The notes under the pieces are model-generated. The model was not told where the DNA came from. It saw nothing but the letters and a program-made list of their open reading frames with translations, and did no database searches. Positions 14,220 through 20,870 of a stretch of DNA of 20,870 bases are shown here, one piece after another. Position numbers and translations under genes: made by a program. Each line of letters opens with the position of its first letter. Position 1 is the stretch's first letter. Source of the DNA: a bacterium (GTDB taxonomy: Archaea; Thermoproteota; Nitrososphaeria; Nitrososphaerales; CADDZS01); assembly GCA_027310845.1 (NCBI GenBank), contig DAIDAB010000012.1, positions 1-20,870 of the forward strand, read 5' to 3'.

Positions 14220-14687
14220 CTAACAAGTAAAGGTTGATGACTTGATCGGAATCGGAGTAGGAATATTGTAGGTAGTTGTGGGATAACCGTTGATGTAGTA
14301 GTTTACACCAATATCAAGAGTTTCGCCGGAGCTGAAGTAGTTCGGGAGAGGAACATCGATCTCCTCAAAAGTCGAGTTCGCAGGATTGTAGTATGCATAT
14401 GCGCTCTGATTCAAAGGAAGATCAAGCCTAATCTGGCTTCCACTGAATATAGTCGTCAGGACGAAGTTCATTCCGGTTCGGTTGCCTAATACTTGGATTT
14501 CAAGCCAGTTCGAAGAGTTCAGGGGAATGCCCGGGCATCCAACGGGAGAGGAGGTGTGTATTACGCTGGCCCCAAAGCTGAAAATCTGGTTCGGAGGCTG
14601 GTCGGATCTAACCAAAAGACCGAGCACAGAGCCGACCAGTATCGAGGAGACGATCACGATGATTGTGATCTTGTATGCGTTCCTCAA
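14220..14687 (-). CDS. Signal-anchored extracellular protein, 155 aa, unknown family
   Basis: Residues about 7-27 (ITIIVIVSSILVGSVLGLLV) form a single N-terminal membrane helix. The rest is polar and rich in Asn, Ser, Thr, Tyr and Pro, consistent with a beta-sandwich-like ectodomain outside the cell. Several N-x-S/T sites (NSS, NRT, NQS, NST) could be glycosylated. There are two Cys, at 51 and at the very last residue 155, which might form a disulfide. The start is ATG, with a CTTTTATAA box about 35 bases upstream on the minus strand. It converges on the Fe-S oxidoreductase with 9 bases between stops. No function can be assigned. Confidence 0.65.
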   Translation of the reverse strand: MRNAYKITIIVIVSSILVGSVLGLLVRSDQPPNQIFSFGASVIHTSSPVGCPGIPLNSSNWLEIQVLGNRTGMNFVLTTIFSGSQIRLDLPLNQSAYAYYNPANSTFEEIDVPLPNYFSSGETLDIGVNYYINGYPTTTYNIPTPIPIKSSTFTC

Positions 14688-14717
14688 TTCCTATTCCAAC
14701 GACTCAATCTCAGTTTG

Positions 14718-14748
14718 TTATAAAAGATGAACCCCTGCCTTTTAAGAA
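14718..14748. promoter_or_regulatory. Divergent TATA-like boxes
   Basis: On the minus strand, CTTTTATAA (14726-14718) is well placed for the 155-aa anchored protein. On the plus strand, TTTTAAGAA (14740-14748) could drive the small gene at 14825. The two boxes are about 15 bases apart, a compact back-to-back arrangement. Confidence 0.4.
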
Positions 14749-14807
14749 TAAGAGATCAGACTAAGATTGTACAATTCCGGGCGCTAGACCTCACAGTTTC
14801 GTATGAT

Positions 14808-14817
14808 GGAAGGAGAT
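14808..14817 (+). promoter_or_regulatory. Shine-Dalgarno site for the 48-aa ORF
   Basis: GGAAGGAGAT ends seven bases before a GTG codon at 14825, the spacing expected for a working site. It is one of the clearest Shine-Dalgarno motifs in the window and is the main reason for calling the small gene. Confidence 0.45.
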
Positions 14818-14824
14818 AGGTATT

Positions 14825-14971
14825 GTGAATCATATCTTTACACTGGGAGCGATCCGAGAGTATGCCGTTATGGATGATTACGCTGACTGTGAACAATTCC
14901 CACGAGCAAAGTGCGTCGCAAAATCATTGACAAGATACTACAACGATGAAGAGTCAAACTATCAGCCCTAA
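14825..14971 (+). CDS. Probable small protein, 48 aa, unknown
   Basis: A GTG-started frame gives 48 residues beginning (M)NHIFTLGAIREYAVMDD and ending ESNYQP. It is acidic, has Cys at 22 and 30, aromatic and charged residues in protein-like proportion, no low complexity and no membrane span. A strong Shine-Dalgarno motif at the right distance and a TATA-like box upstream (14740-14748) support expression. I recognise no family. It stands alone between the anchored-protein gene and a gene-poor stretch. Chance cannot be excluded at this length; conservation in related genomes would decide. Confidence 0.4.
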   Translation: MNHIFTLGAIREYAVMDDYADCEQFPRAKCVAKSLTRYYNDEESNYQP

Positions 14972-15429
14972 GAAAGGATCTGTGTAGAGCACATACTAGA
15001 CAATGAATTCTTGTGCCTTCTAGAATGTGTTCCGTGATACGGGCCTCATTTCAGCTTCCGTCAAGGTACAAAGTCATAAGTAGAAGATCTAGCAATGGCT
15101 TTGGACTTTCATTAATTTCCATAATGAACCCCCCTCCCCTCTTTTCACACTGGAGTACGCTGCTATCCCTCTTAAGGAGCAAAGTATCCACAAAGAAAGC
15201 AAATAATATTCAAAGCAAATGATCAAATCACCCCGTATTTACCTAGTCTAGCTTCAAAACAAGTACGCGCAAAGAAATCTAATCACGAATGAATCAATAG
15301 AGATTCACCTTCGGAATGCAAAGCATTGACTATCATCTTTGGGGCAGGCTAGTGAAAGTATTGCGGTCAAGGTATCAAGATCCAACGATTTTCGGTAAAC
15401 CCAACAGTCCCAAACCTGAACCTGGTCTG
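14972..15429. other. Gene-poor intergenic region (458 bp)
   Basis: I see no convincing gene here. The longest frame (15013-15222 plus, 69 codons) is Ser/Arg-rich, has no ribosome-binding site and has runs such as MNPPPLF that arise from a C-rich patch near 15128-15141. A-rich segments at 15188-15220 and 15256-15300 are typical of spacer. No tRNA cloverleaf, repeat array or strong hairpin was found. It may be decayed coding sequence or the 3' flank of the minus-strand acyl-CoA dehydrogenase. Confidence 0.5.
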
Positions 15430-16593
15430 TTACTCAAATGCCATGTTTGAGATTATGATCTTCATTATTTCAGAGGTGCCCTCTCCGATAGTCATGAGCT
15501 TCGCATCTCTCCAGTGCCTGTGTACATCAGCTTCGTCAGTGTAACCATACCCACCATGCAGCTGGATTGCCTCGTTGCACACCCGCAGTGCCATCTCCGT
15601 TGAGTAGAGTTTTGCTTCGCATGCTTCGGCTGAGAAATCCTCACCAAGGCCCTTTAGGCTAGCGGCGTGATATGTCATCAACCTGGCAGCATTGATCTCG
15701 GTCATCATTTCTGCAACCTTTGATCTTGTCATTTGGAAATCAGAGATATGTTTCCCAAATGCATCCCTTTCAGTTGCGTACTTGATTGTCTTGTCCAATG
15801 CGGCCTGAGCTATCCCCACACTTAAGGACGCAACGCTGATCCTTCCACCAAGCAGCATCCTCTTAGCATACTCGAATCCCTCTCCGACTTTTCCAACCAG
15901 ATTTTCCTTTGGCACCTGTACATTGTCGAAGGTAAGACCCATAAGACTAGATCCTTTCAGTCCCATTTTTGGTATGTTCGCCCCATGAGAAAATCCAGTT
16001 GCATCTTTTGGCACGATTAGAGAGGCAAAACCCGATCGCGTTCGAGCAAACACGAAGTAATAGTCAGCTTTGCCAGAGTTTGTAATGTACATCTTGGATC
16101 CGTTGATTTTCCAATTCTCGCCCTCAAGCTCTGCCATAGTTGTCATGGAGCGGGCGTCAGATCCAGCATTTGCTTCCGTGAGTGCAAATGCCGCGAGCTT
16201 TCTCCCAGCGATCAAATCGCGCAGGTACTTTTCATGTTGCTCTTTGCTTCCGAATTGATAGAGACCATCGCAGACTGTCCCGTGAATCGCCAACGAAATT
16301 GCTGTGCTCGCGCATCCTTTAGCTACCATTTCCATGGCTGCGATGTATATTGGATATGGGAGTTCAAGTCCTCCGAGCGCTTCAGGATAATGAATGTTTG
16401 TGAATCCTTGGGCAAATATCATATCCATATTTTCCTTAGGGAAGATTCCCTCTTTGTCCACCTTCCGCGCTGTAGGAAGGATCTTCTTTTCGACAAATTC
16501 TCCGAAAGACTCGAGTAGCTCGTTATAGTCCTGTTTCTTCTTTGGAAATAGAATGGAGATTATCTTTTTCTGTTCTTTTGTGTAGAAGCCCAT
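15430..16593 (-). CDS. Acyl-CoA dehydrogenase, short-chain type
   Basis: This second ETF-dependent dehydrogenase has 387 aa and all family blocks: the N-terminal helical domain with YPEALGGLELPYP, AFALTEANAGSDARSM (flavin/substrate signature), KMYITNSGKADYY, LKGSSLMGLTFDNVQVP, LGGRISVASLSVGIAQAAL, ERDAFGKHISDFQ, EAIQLHGGYGYTDE, and IGEGTSEIMK with catalytic Glu371. It is closer to the usual SCAD/butyryl-CoA-type pattern than the copy at 9161, which has YEGTDQI and a longer start. The ATG start is preceded by a GTGAT-type ribosome site. It lies 63 bases downstream of the nitroreductase gene on the same strand, so co-transcription is likely. The two dehydrogenases presumably differ in chain length or branching preference. 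Confidence 0.93.
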   Translation of the reverse strand: MGFYTKEQKKIISILFPKKKQDYNELLESFGEFVEKKILPTARKVDKEGIFPKENMDMIFAQGFTNIHYPEALGGLELPYPIYIAAMEMVAKGCASTAISLAIHGTVCDGLYQFGSKEQHEKYLRDLIAGRKLAAFALTEANAGSDARSMTTMAELEGENWKINGSKMYITNSGKADYYFVFARTRSGFASLIVPKDATGFSHGANIPKMGLKGSSLMGLTFDNVQVPKENLVGKVGEGFEYAKRMLLGGRISVASLSVGIAQAALDKTIKYATERDAFGKHISDFQMTRSKVAEMMTEINAARLMTYHAASLKGLGEDFSAEACEAKLYSTEMALRVCNEAIQLHGGYGYTDEADVHRHWRDAKLMTIGEGTSEIMKIIISNMAFE

Positions 16594-16656
16594 ATCTTAT
16601 CACGCCTACTTCTCAAATGAAATTTTAGTTGCAAAGAAAAAAAGCATAAGATCTAC

Positions 16657-17247
16657 TCACCATTTTTCAAAGTGTACCACTTGGTCGAAGGGCCTTCTCC
16701 CACGCTTCAGTGATGGCGATCTTTTGTCCTTCGCAGGTTTTCCGATCGAAATCGTCCCGACTGGATGAAATTTCTCAGGTATTCCAAGGAAATTTCTGAG
16801 AGCAATTGGGTCGAAAGTCCCGGCGAAAGCCGCAGCGTATCCCAGATTAACTGCAGCTAGAAGAACTACCATCGATGCGGCACCGACGTCAAAATACCAG
16901 TACGGCACTGGCCATTGTATCTCCTTTCCATCGTCTTGAAGCTTGTCTGGCTCTCTGTATCTGTCGTGATAGATCTCCTCGCTCACGCAAGGCACTATTA
17001 TCAGGGGTGCCTTTGAGATAAACTCTCCAAACCCACCCGCAGCATAGTCAACTTCTCCTTGGATCTTGCCTACTTCTCTCCGGCGCAATGCATCCCTCAC
17101 GACAATATATGCACAGCCTTGACTGAATCCAGCACTTGGTGAATGCATTGCTAGGTCTAGTATCCTCCTAACGTGCTCCTCTGGCACCGGTTCAGGTGTG
17201 AAATTCCTGACCATCCTTCTGTTGAGAACGGTTTCCTCGAACTCCAA
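16657..17247 (-). CDS. Nitroreductase-fold flavoprotein
   Basis: This is an FMN-dependent oxidoreductase of the nitroreductase superfamily, 196 aa. The phosphate-contacting N-terminal block NRRMVRNF (9-16), the MHSPSAGFSQG loop (34-44), and the central helix WYFDVGAASMVVLLAAVNLGY (written here in part) are typical, followed by LRNFLGIPEKFHPVGTISIGKP. The native substrate is unknown; members reduce nitro compounds, quinones, flavins or enoate-like groups, or dehalogenate. The start is TTG at 17247; GTTAAAAT on the minus strand is centred about 22 bases upstream, so a leaderless or near-leaderless message is possible. It is divergent from the thiolase/DUF35 operon and upstream of the acyl-CoA dehydrogenase, so a part in the same pathway is possible but unproven. 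Confidence 0.88.
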   Translation of the reverse strand: MEFEETVLNRRMVRNFTPEPVPEEHVRRILDLAMHSPSAGFSQGCAYIVVRDALRRREVGKIQGEVDYAAGGFGEFISKAPLIIVPCVSEEIYHDRYREPDKLQDDGKEIQWPVPYWYFDVGAASMVVLLAAVNLGYAAAFAGTFDPIALRNFLGIPEKFHPVGTISIGKPAKDKRSPSLKRGRRPFDQVVHFEKW

Positions 17248-17356
17248 TCCTCTGCACTTTAGAGATTTTAACGCTGCCTCACGTTATAACTTTTTCAAAG
17301 AATGGGCACGCCTAAATCGGATTTGTATTGCAGGAACAGGTCTTTAGTTGAGAATC

Positions 17357-17370
17357 GAAATCTTAAATTA
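17357..17370 (+). promoter_or_regulatory. BRE/TATA promoter of the thiolase-DUF35 operon
   Basis: GAAATCTTAAATTA is centred about 40 bases before the GTG at 17404, in the 156-base space shared with the divergent nitroreductase. Its first ten bases are identical to the element ahead of the acyl-CoA dehydrogenase at 9102-9111. Expected transcription start is near 17389. An ATG at 17391 is out of frame with the thiolase. Confidence 0.5.
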
Positions 17371-17403
17371 TGTATCTAGAGATTTTTCGCATGGTTTTGG
17401 CAA

Positions 17404-18555
17404 GTGCCCAAGCAGGACGTAGCAATCGTTGGAATCGGAGCCTCAAGATTCGATTCTATAACCGCCGGACTCTCTTACAAAGAGCTAATGTTTGAAGCTG
17501 CCATTCGAGCTTATGCCGACGCAGGAATTGACGTACGTTATGACGTCGGTTCTTTCATCTGTTGCGCTGAGGATTTTTGGGAAGGAAACAGCATCAGCGA
17601 CGAGTATATGCCTGACCAGATTGGTGCAAAGCTCAGACCACTTTTCACTGTCTCTGGAGACGGGTTGCTCGGGCTTGCGCATGCTTACATGCATGTCATG
17701 GCGGGAGTGAGCGATCTCGTTGTGGTAGAGTCGCACAGCAAGCTCTCAGATGTGGCGTCGAAGGAGAAAATCGAGGAACTTGGCTATGACCCGACCTTCG
17801 CAAGGCTTCCTGGCATTGATCCGAGGTATCTTGCAGGGCTAGAAATGAGAAGGTACATGGAAGAGTCGGGAAGCACCCATGAAGACTGTGCCGCAGTTGC
17901 GGTAAAGAACAAACGTAATGCTCTGAAGAATCCGCGTGGAGTCTACGCAGAGAGTCTGGCACTCGGAGATGTTTTGGACAGCGAAGAGATTGCGTCGCCT
18001 CTCACCAAAGGTGAGATGAGTCAGCCAGCTGATGGCTCTATCGTTGTAGCCGTTGCTTCGGCAAAAAAAGCACGAAAACTTTCCGACAAGCCTGTTTGGC
18101 TCTCGGGGATCTCGTGGTTTTCTGATGCACCAAACGTGGAAGAGATGGACTTGGGTCAGGCGCTTTATGCATCAAACTCCTCGCGAAAGGCTTACTCCAT
18201 GGCCGGCATAACGAAGCCTGCAACACAATTTGATTTCGCAGAAATTGACGATACGTACGCCTACAAAGAACTCCAACATATTGAGTCCCTTGGACTTGCC
18301 AAGAGGGCAGGAAAATTTGTTTCATCCGGAAGAGCGAATCCCGACGGAGCAATGCCCGTTAATGTGTCCGGTGGCTCGCTAGGGACAGGGCATCTCGTTG
18401 AGGCGAGTGCATTGGCGCGGGTCTACGAAGCGGTTCTTCAGCTAAGAGGAGAAGCAGGTCCAATGCAGATATCTAGTCACAAGAAATGCGTAGTCCAATC
18501 GTGGAGAGGGATTCCAACGCAATCTGGCGTAACGGCGGTATTATCTTCGAGGTAA
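17404..18555 (+). CDS. Thiolase-fold protein (SCP2/lipid-transfer type), catalytic Cys absent
   Basis: The fold is clear from VAIVGIGASRFDS (6-18), the YKELMFEAAIRAYADAGID helix, HVMAGVSDLVVVES (97-110), VKNKRNALKNPRG (168-179), the NVSGGSLGTGH motif (320-330), and KELQHIESLGLA. At 383 aa the length is normal. The active site is unusual. Where thiolases have the nucleophilic Cys (CASG-like), this protein reads TVSGDGLLG with Ser84 at the aligned position. The SCP2-type HDCF motif reads DDTY (282-285). His330 of the GHP motif is kept (GHL). Claisen thiolysis is therefore unlikely; a lyase/retro-aldolase or a structural partner role is possible. GTG start, with no clear ribosome site. It is first gene of a four-gene operon and ends two bases before its paralogue. 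Confidence 0.88.
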   Translation: MPKQDVAIVGIGASRFDSITAGLSYKELMFEAAIRAYADAGIDVRYDVGSFICCAEDFWEGNSISDEYMPDQIGAKLRPLFTVSGDGLLGLAHAYMHVMAGVSDLVVVESHSKLSDVASKEKIEELGYDPTFARLPGIDPRYLAGLEMRRYMEESGSTHEDCAAVAVKNKRNALKNPRGVYAESLALGDVLDSEEIASPLTKGEMSQPADGSIVVAVASAKKARKLSDKPVWLSGISWFSDAPNVEEMDLGQALYASNSSRKAYSMAGITKPATQFDFAEIDDTYAYKELQHIESLGLAKRAGKFVSSGRANPDGAMPVNVSGGSLGTGHLVEASALARVYEAVLQLRGEAGPMQISSHKKCVVQSWRGIPTQSGVTAVLSSR

Positions 18556-18557
18556 GC

Positions 18558-19724
18558 ATGATGGTGAGAAAGGTCTGTGTAATCGGAGCAGGTTTGACAC
18601 TGTTCCGCCGGCGAATGCTCGAAACCGGAAAGGAACTCAGCTTTGAGGCATGTCGTATGGCCCTTGATTCGGCTGGAATACAAAGAAAAGAGGTTGACTC
18701 TGTAGTTATGGGATCGGCCCCAGATGCATTCGATGGCGTTCACATGAAAGGAGAGTACCTTTTGGACGGAGCTGGAGGATACAAGAGACCTTATTCTCGA
18801 GTCTATGTCGGCGGTGCCACGGGAGTATATGTTCCAGTTTCAGCTTGGTGGCATGTGGCATCAGGAATGAGCGATGTGTGTCTTGCAGTGGCTGAAGAGA
18901 AAATGTCGCCGCTCCAGCCTCATCCTCAGTACGCTTTTTGGAGCATTTTCGACCACCATATGGAGCGACCTCTTGGCGTGACTCTGCTCTGGATTTTTGC
19001 TCTTGAAATGCGAAGATACATGGCTGTGCATGGAATCAAGGAAGAGGAGATCGCACAGGTATCTGTCAAGAACAAACACAATGCCATAGATCACCCTTGT
19101 GCTCAGCTCCCGGCTGAAATAACCGTGGAAGACGTGATGAAGTCTGAGCCGATGGTATGGCCAGTCAAGAGACTCGATGTGAGTCCTCCGAGCGACGGAG
19201 CAGGAGCGGTTATACTTTGCTCAGAGGAATTTGCCAAGAAAATGACCAAGGAGCCAATTTATGTTGCAGGCTGTGGATGGAACATTGACAGCACATACTG
19301 GACTAACCGTGATCTCTACTATCCACAATACCTAGAGAATGCGGCCAAGATGGCATACAAACAGGCCGGGATAGCCAATCCGAGGAAAGAGATAGATGTT
19401 GCAGAAGTCTACGATCCATTCGATTACAAGGAACTACATCATATGGAAGGATTGCAGCTTGCAAAAAAGGGGGAAGCACCGAAGCTCACCACAGCAGGTG
19501 TAACACAGAGGAATGGGGAACTCCCAATCAATCCTTCTGGCGGCCTACTCGGAGTTGGAAACCCTATCGCTGCGGCAGGCATGATGAAGGTGTGCGAGAT
19601 ATACTTTCAATTGACGCACCAAGCTGGCAAGCGGCAAGTAAAGAAAGAGGTCCACACAGGTCTTGCGCAGGCATGGGGCGATCTGATGCAGTACAGCTCA
19701 GTATTTGTGATGCGGAGAAGGTGA
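18558..19724 (+). CDS. Thiolase-fold protein (SCP2/lipid-transfer type), second paralogue, catalytic Cys absent
   Basis: This paralogue of the preceding protein has the same landmarks: VCVIGAGLTLFRR, HVASGMSDVCLAVAEEKMS (99-117), MRRYMAVHGI, VSVKNKHNAIDHP, KELHHMEGLQLA, and NPSGGLLGVGNP (325-336). The position of the nucleophilic Cys is Gly86 (VGGATG), the HDCF motif reads YDPF (285-288), and GHP is GNP (Asn335). So Cys and His are both lost, and a Tyr stands where SCP2 thiolases have His. Tyr-based chemistry is known in the Ltp2 steroid aldolase, a thiolase-fold enzyme that works with a DUF35 partner. The start is ATG at 18558 (or 18561), with GAGG overlapping the upstream gene's end; the longer open frame from 18486 lies inside the upstream gene. 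It probably forms a heteromer with the first paralogue. Confidence 0.88.
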   Translation: MMVRKVCVIGAGLTLFRRRMLETGKELSFEACRMALDSAGIQRKEVDSVVMGSAPDAFDGVHMKGEYLLDGAGGYKRPYSRVYVGGATGVYVPVSAWWHVASGMSDVCLAVAEEKMSPLQPHPQYAFWSIFDHHMERPLGVTLLWIFALEMRRYMAVHGIKEEEIAQVSVKNKHNAIDHPCAQLPAEITVEDVMKSEPMVWPVKRLDVSPPSDGAGAVILCSEEFAKKMTKEPIYVAGCGWNIDSTYWTNRDLYYPQYLENAAKMAYKQAGIANPRKEIDVAEVYDPFDYKELHHMEGLQLAKKGEAPKLTTAGVTQRNGELPINPSGGLLGVGNPIAAAGMMKVCEIYFQLTHQAGKRQVKKEVHTGLAQAWGDLMQYSSVFVMRRR

Positions 19725-19731
19725 AAGGAAG

Positions 19732-20232
19732 ATGAGCGAGAGGGTCAAATTCTTCCCCGGCAGAGAAATAAGATCTAGGTCCATAGATGAAGTTCTCGCA
19801 TCAGAATATGCTGCGGATCTCAAGTACTCATGGGCTTCAGGAGCGGCGATGAGTCGTTTCTTGATCGAGCTCAAAAATGGCAGAATCATCGCGCGTAAAT
19901 GCAACAAGTGCAAGAGGATCTTACTTCCGCCGAGGATATTCTGCGAAGACTGCTTTAGGGAGACGGATGGCTGGTTTTATGTCAAGGACACGGGCACCGT
20001 CAATACGTATTCCATTTCCTATGTTGCCGCCGACGCATCAAGGCTCAAGGAACCGCTATTCGTCGCCGTGATAAATATCGAAGGAGCCACTGAAGGTATG
20101 GGATTCCTTCATCTCCTCGGAGAGGTCTCGGAAAAGGAGCTCAAAGTCGGGATGAGGGTCGGTGCAGTCTGGAAACCTGAAGCTGAAAGAATCGGGTCTA
20201 TACTTGACATCAGGTACTTCAAGCCGATCTAG
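19732..20232 (+). CDS. DUF35 zinc-ribbon/OB-fold acyl-CoA-binding protein 1
   Basis: This 166-aa partner protein is of the type found beside archaeal thiolases and HMG-CoA synthases. A ~50-residue N-terminal part (SWASGAAMSRFLIELKNGRI) leads to a zinc ribbon with Cys57, 60, 71 and 74 (CNKC, then CEDC), followed by an OB-fold domain (VKDTGTVNTYSISYV through WKPEAERIGSILDIRYFKP). DUF35 proteins shuttle or bind acyl-CoA and complete the active site of the associated thiolase-fold enzyme. It begins seven bases after the second thiolase-like gene with an AAAGGAAG ribosome site. It is paralogous to the next gene but has a longer N-terminus (about 11 more residues before the ribbon). Confidence 0.92.
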   Translation: MSERVKFFPGREIRSRSIDEVLASEYAADLKYSWASGAAMSRFLIELKNGRIIARKCNKCKRILLPPRIFCEDCFRETDGWFYVKDTGTVNTYSISYVAADASRLKEPLFVAVINIEGATEGMGFLHLLGEVSEKELKVGMRVGAVWKPEAERIGSILDIRYFKPI

Positions 20233-20244
20233 GAGGGAAAAGGG

Positions 20245-20682
20245 ATGGAGAGAATAACTGAAGGAGATCAGATCCGGAGATGGAACGACCACATCCCACT
20301 TCAATGGAAGTACACGGCAGGAGTTGCAGGAGAGAGATTCCTCCAACTTTTAAAACAGGGAAAAATTCAGGCGAGCGTTTGCAGAAGCTGCAACAAGACG
20401 TATCTCCCCCCGAAGATATTTTGCAAAGAATGTTTCGCACAGCTTAGCGAATGGCGAGATGTTCCAAGCGATAGCGGCTACGTGTACTCTTTCACCGCAG
20501 TCAATGGAGAGATCATCGCACTTGTAAAATTCGACGGCGTTGATGGAGGACTGCTCGGCAGGCTGAGGAAGGGAAGGGAAGGACCACGAATCGGCATAAA
20601 AGTCAAGGCCGTTTTCAGACGTAAGGAAGATCGGAAGGGCGCTCTATCTGACATTGAATATTTTGAGCGCACTGGTGTTTAA
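20245..20682 (+). CDS. DUF35 zinc-ribbon/OB-fold acyl-CoA-binding protein 2
   Basis: This second DUF35 protein has 145 aa. The N-terminal helix region (WKYTAGVAGERFLQLLKQGK) matches that of its neighbour, and the zinc ribbon has Cys46, 49, 60 and 63 (CRSC, then CKEC). The OB domain is shorter, with SDSGYVYSFTAV, ALVKFDGVDGGLLGRL and KAVFRRKEDRKG. The ATG is preceded by a strong GGAGG-type site 12 bases after the previous stop, so it is the fourth and last gene of the operon. Two thiolase-fold and two DUF35 proteins suggest either two separate pairs or one heteromeric complex. Confidence 0.92.
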   Translation: MERITEGDQIRRWNDHIPLQWKYTAGVAGERFLQLLKQGKIQASVCRSCNKTYLPPKIFCKECFAQLSEWRDVPSDSGYVYSFTAVNGEIIALVKFDGVDGGLLGRLRKGREGPRIGIKVKAVFRRKEDRKGALSDIEYFERTGV

Positions 20683-20795
20683 TGCTCTCTTCATTTCCGC
20701 GCCGCGTTTGAATAGGACTTGTGAAGAGTTTGCTCCCCTCTCACGAACCGTCCCTGGGCTCCGCGCTCCCCGCCTAGAAGTCTAGTTATCAAGTG

Positions 20796-20870
20796 ATGGA
20801 TATCGCTACCCGGAAACGGATCTCGCTAGTCTATTGGCGAATTGAAGGTTTGCTAGAACCATATGGAAAG
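20796..20870 (+). CDS. Possible 5' end of a gene cut by the window edge
   Basis: From ATG at 20796 (or GTG at 20793) the frame stays open for 25 codons to the last base, giving MDIATRKRISLVY, then WRIEGLLEPYGK. The Arg-Ile-x-x-Leu...YGK pattern is reminiscent of the beginning of HhH-GPD (endonuclease III-like) proteins, but this is far too little to name it. An in-frame stop (TAG, 20775-20777) lies just upstream. Sequence beyond the window is needed. Confidence 0.25.
   Translation, partial: MDIATRKRISLVYWRIEGLLEPYGK

Noticed and set aside
15013..15222. 69-codon plus-strand frame in the gene-poor region
   Set aside because: Ser/Arg-rich, includes a C-tract-derived proline run, lacks a ribosome site and any recognisable motif.
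18486..18557. 24-codon upstream extension of the second thiolase-like gene
   Set aside because: It overlaps the first thiolase-like gene; ATG 18558 with GAGG just upstream gives the family-like MVRKVCVIGAG start.
20683..20795. GC-rich segment after the DUF35 genes, whose minus strand (CGGTTCGTGAGAGGGGAG) recalls group II intron or transposon ends
   Set aside because: No reverse transcriptase, transposase, domain V hairpin or terminal repeat can be seen; a short GAGCC/GGTTC stem alone is not enough.
1..20870. tRNA, rRNA, CRISPR array, prophage or insertion sequence
   Set aside because: No cloverleaf, rRNA core motif, regularly spaced repeat, integrase or transposase was found on reading both strands, though a covariance-model scan could not be run.

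Overview
The window reads as a chromosome segment of an archaeon, most likely from the TACK side and plausibly a Nitrososphaerota (Thaumarchaeota)-related lineage. This rests on TATA-like boxes about 25-35 bases ahead of start codons with little or no leader, frequent TTG/GTG starts, a stand-alone MIT-domain coiled-coil protein, a family-4 (Fe-S) uracil-DNA glycosylase, a biotin ligase without the bacterial DNA-binding domain, a two-subunit B12 mutase, and SCP2-type thiolase/DUF35 clusters. No rRNA, tRNA, CRISPR array, integrase or insertion sequence was recognised, and gene density is ordinary.

Layout. Positions 1-2440 hold poorly known genes: an unknown soluble protein, then on the minus strand a protein with an MIT-like domain and tandem coiled-coil repeats, a two-helix membrane protein, and a small Cys/Thr-rich anchored protein. 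Positions 2540-5760 hold biotin protein ligase and a two-subunit adenosylcobalamin acyl-CoA mutase. Its residues match isobutyryl-CoA mutase better than methylmalonyl-CoA mutase. Positions 5730-8792 (minus strand) form a probable operon: M24 metallopeptidase, GT-B glycosyltransferase, uracil-DNA glycosylase. Positions 9100-14210 (plus) hold an acyl-CoA dehydrogenase, both ETF subunits and a membrane Fe-S oxidoreductase. Positions 14220-15430 hold a small anchored protein, a likely 48-residue protein and a gene-poor stretch. Positions 15430-17247 (minus) hold a second acyl-CoA dehydrogenase and a nitroreductase-fold protein. Positions 17404-20682 (plus) form a tight operon of two thiolase-fold proteins and two DUF35 zinc-ribbon/OB proteins. 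A fragment of another gene may begin at the right edge.

How it fits together. Most of the window serves acyl-CoA catabolism. The mutase would interconvert branched and straight C4 acyl-CoAs. The two dehydrogenases would desaturate acyl-CoAs and pass electrons to ETF, and the membrane Fe-S protein would take electrons from ETF to the quinone pool. The last operon looks at first like thiolytic C-C cleavage, but both thiolase-fold proteins lack the nucleophilic cysteine at the aligned position. A different acyl-CoA lyase chemistry, such as a retro-aldol cleavage resembling the Ltp2-DUF35 steroid system, is therefore a real possibility. This operon is the strongest candidate here for an undescribed system. 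Enoyl-CoA hydratase and hydroxyacyl-CoA dehydrogenase are not in the window.
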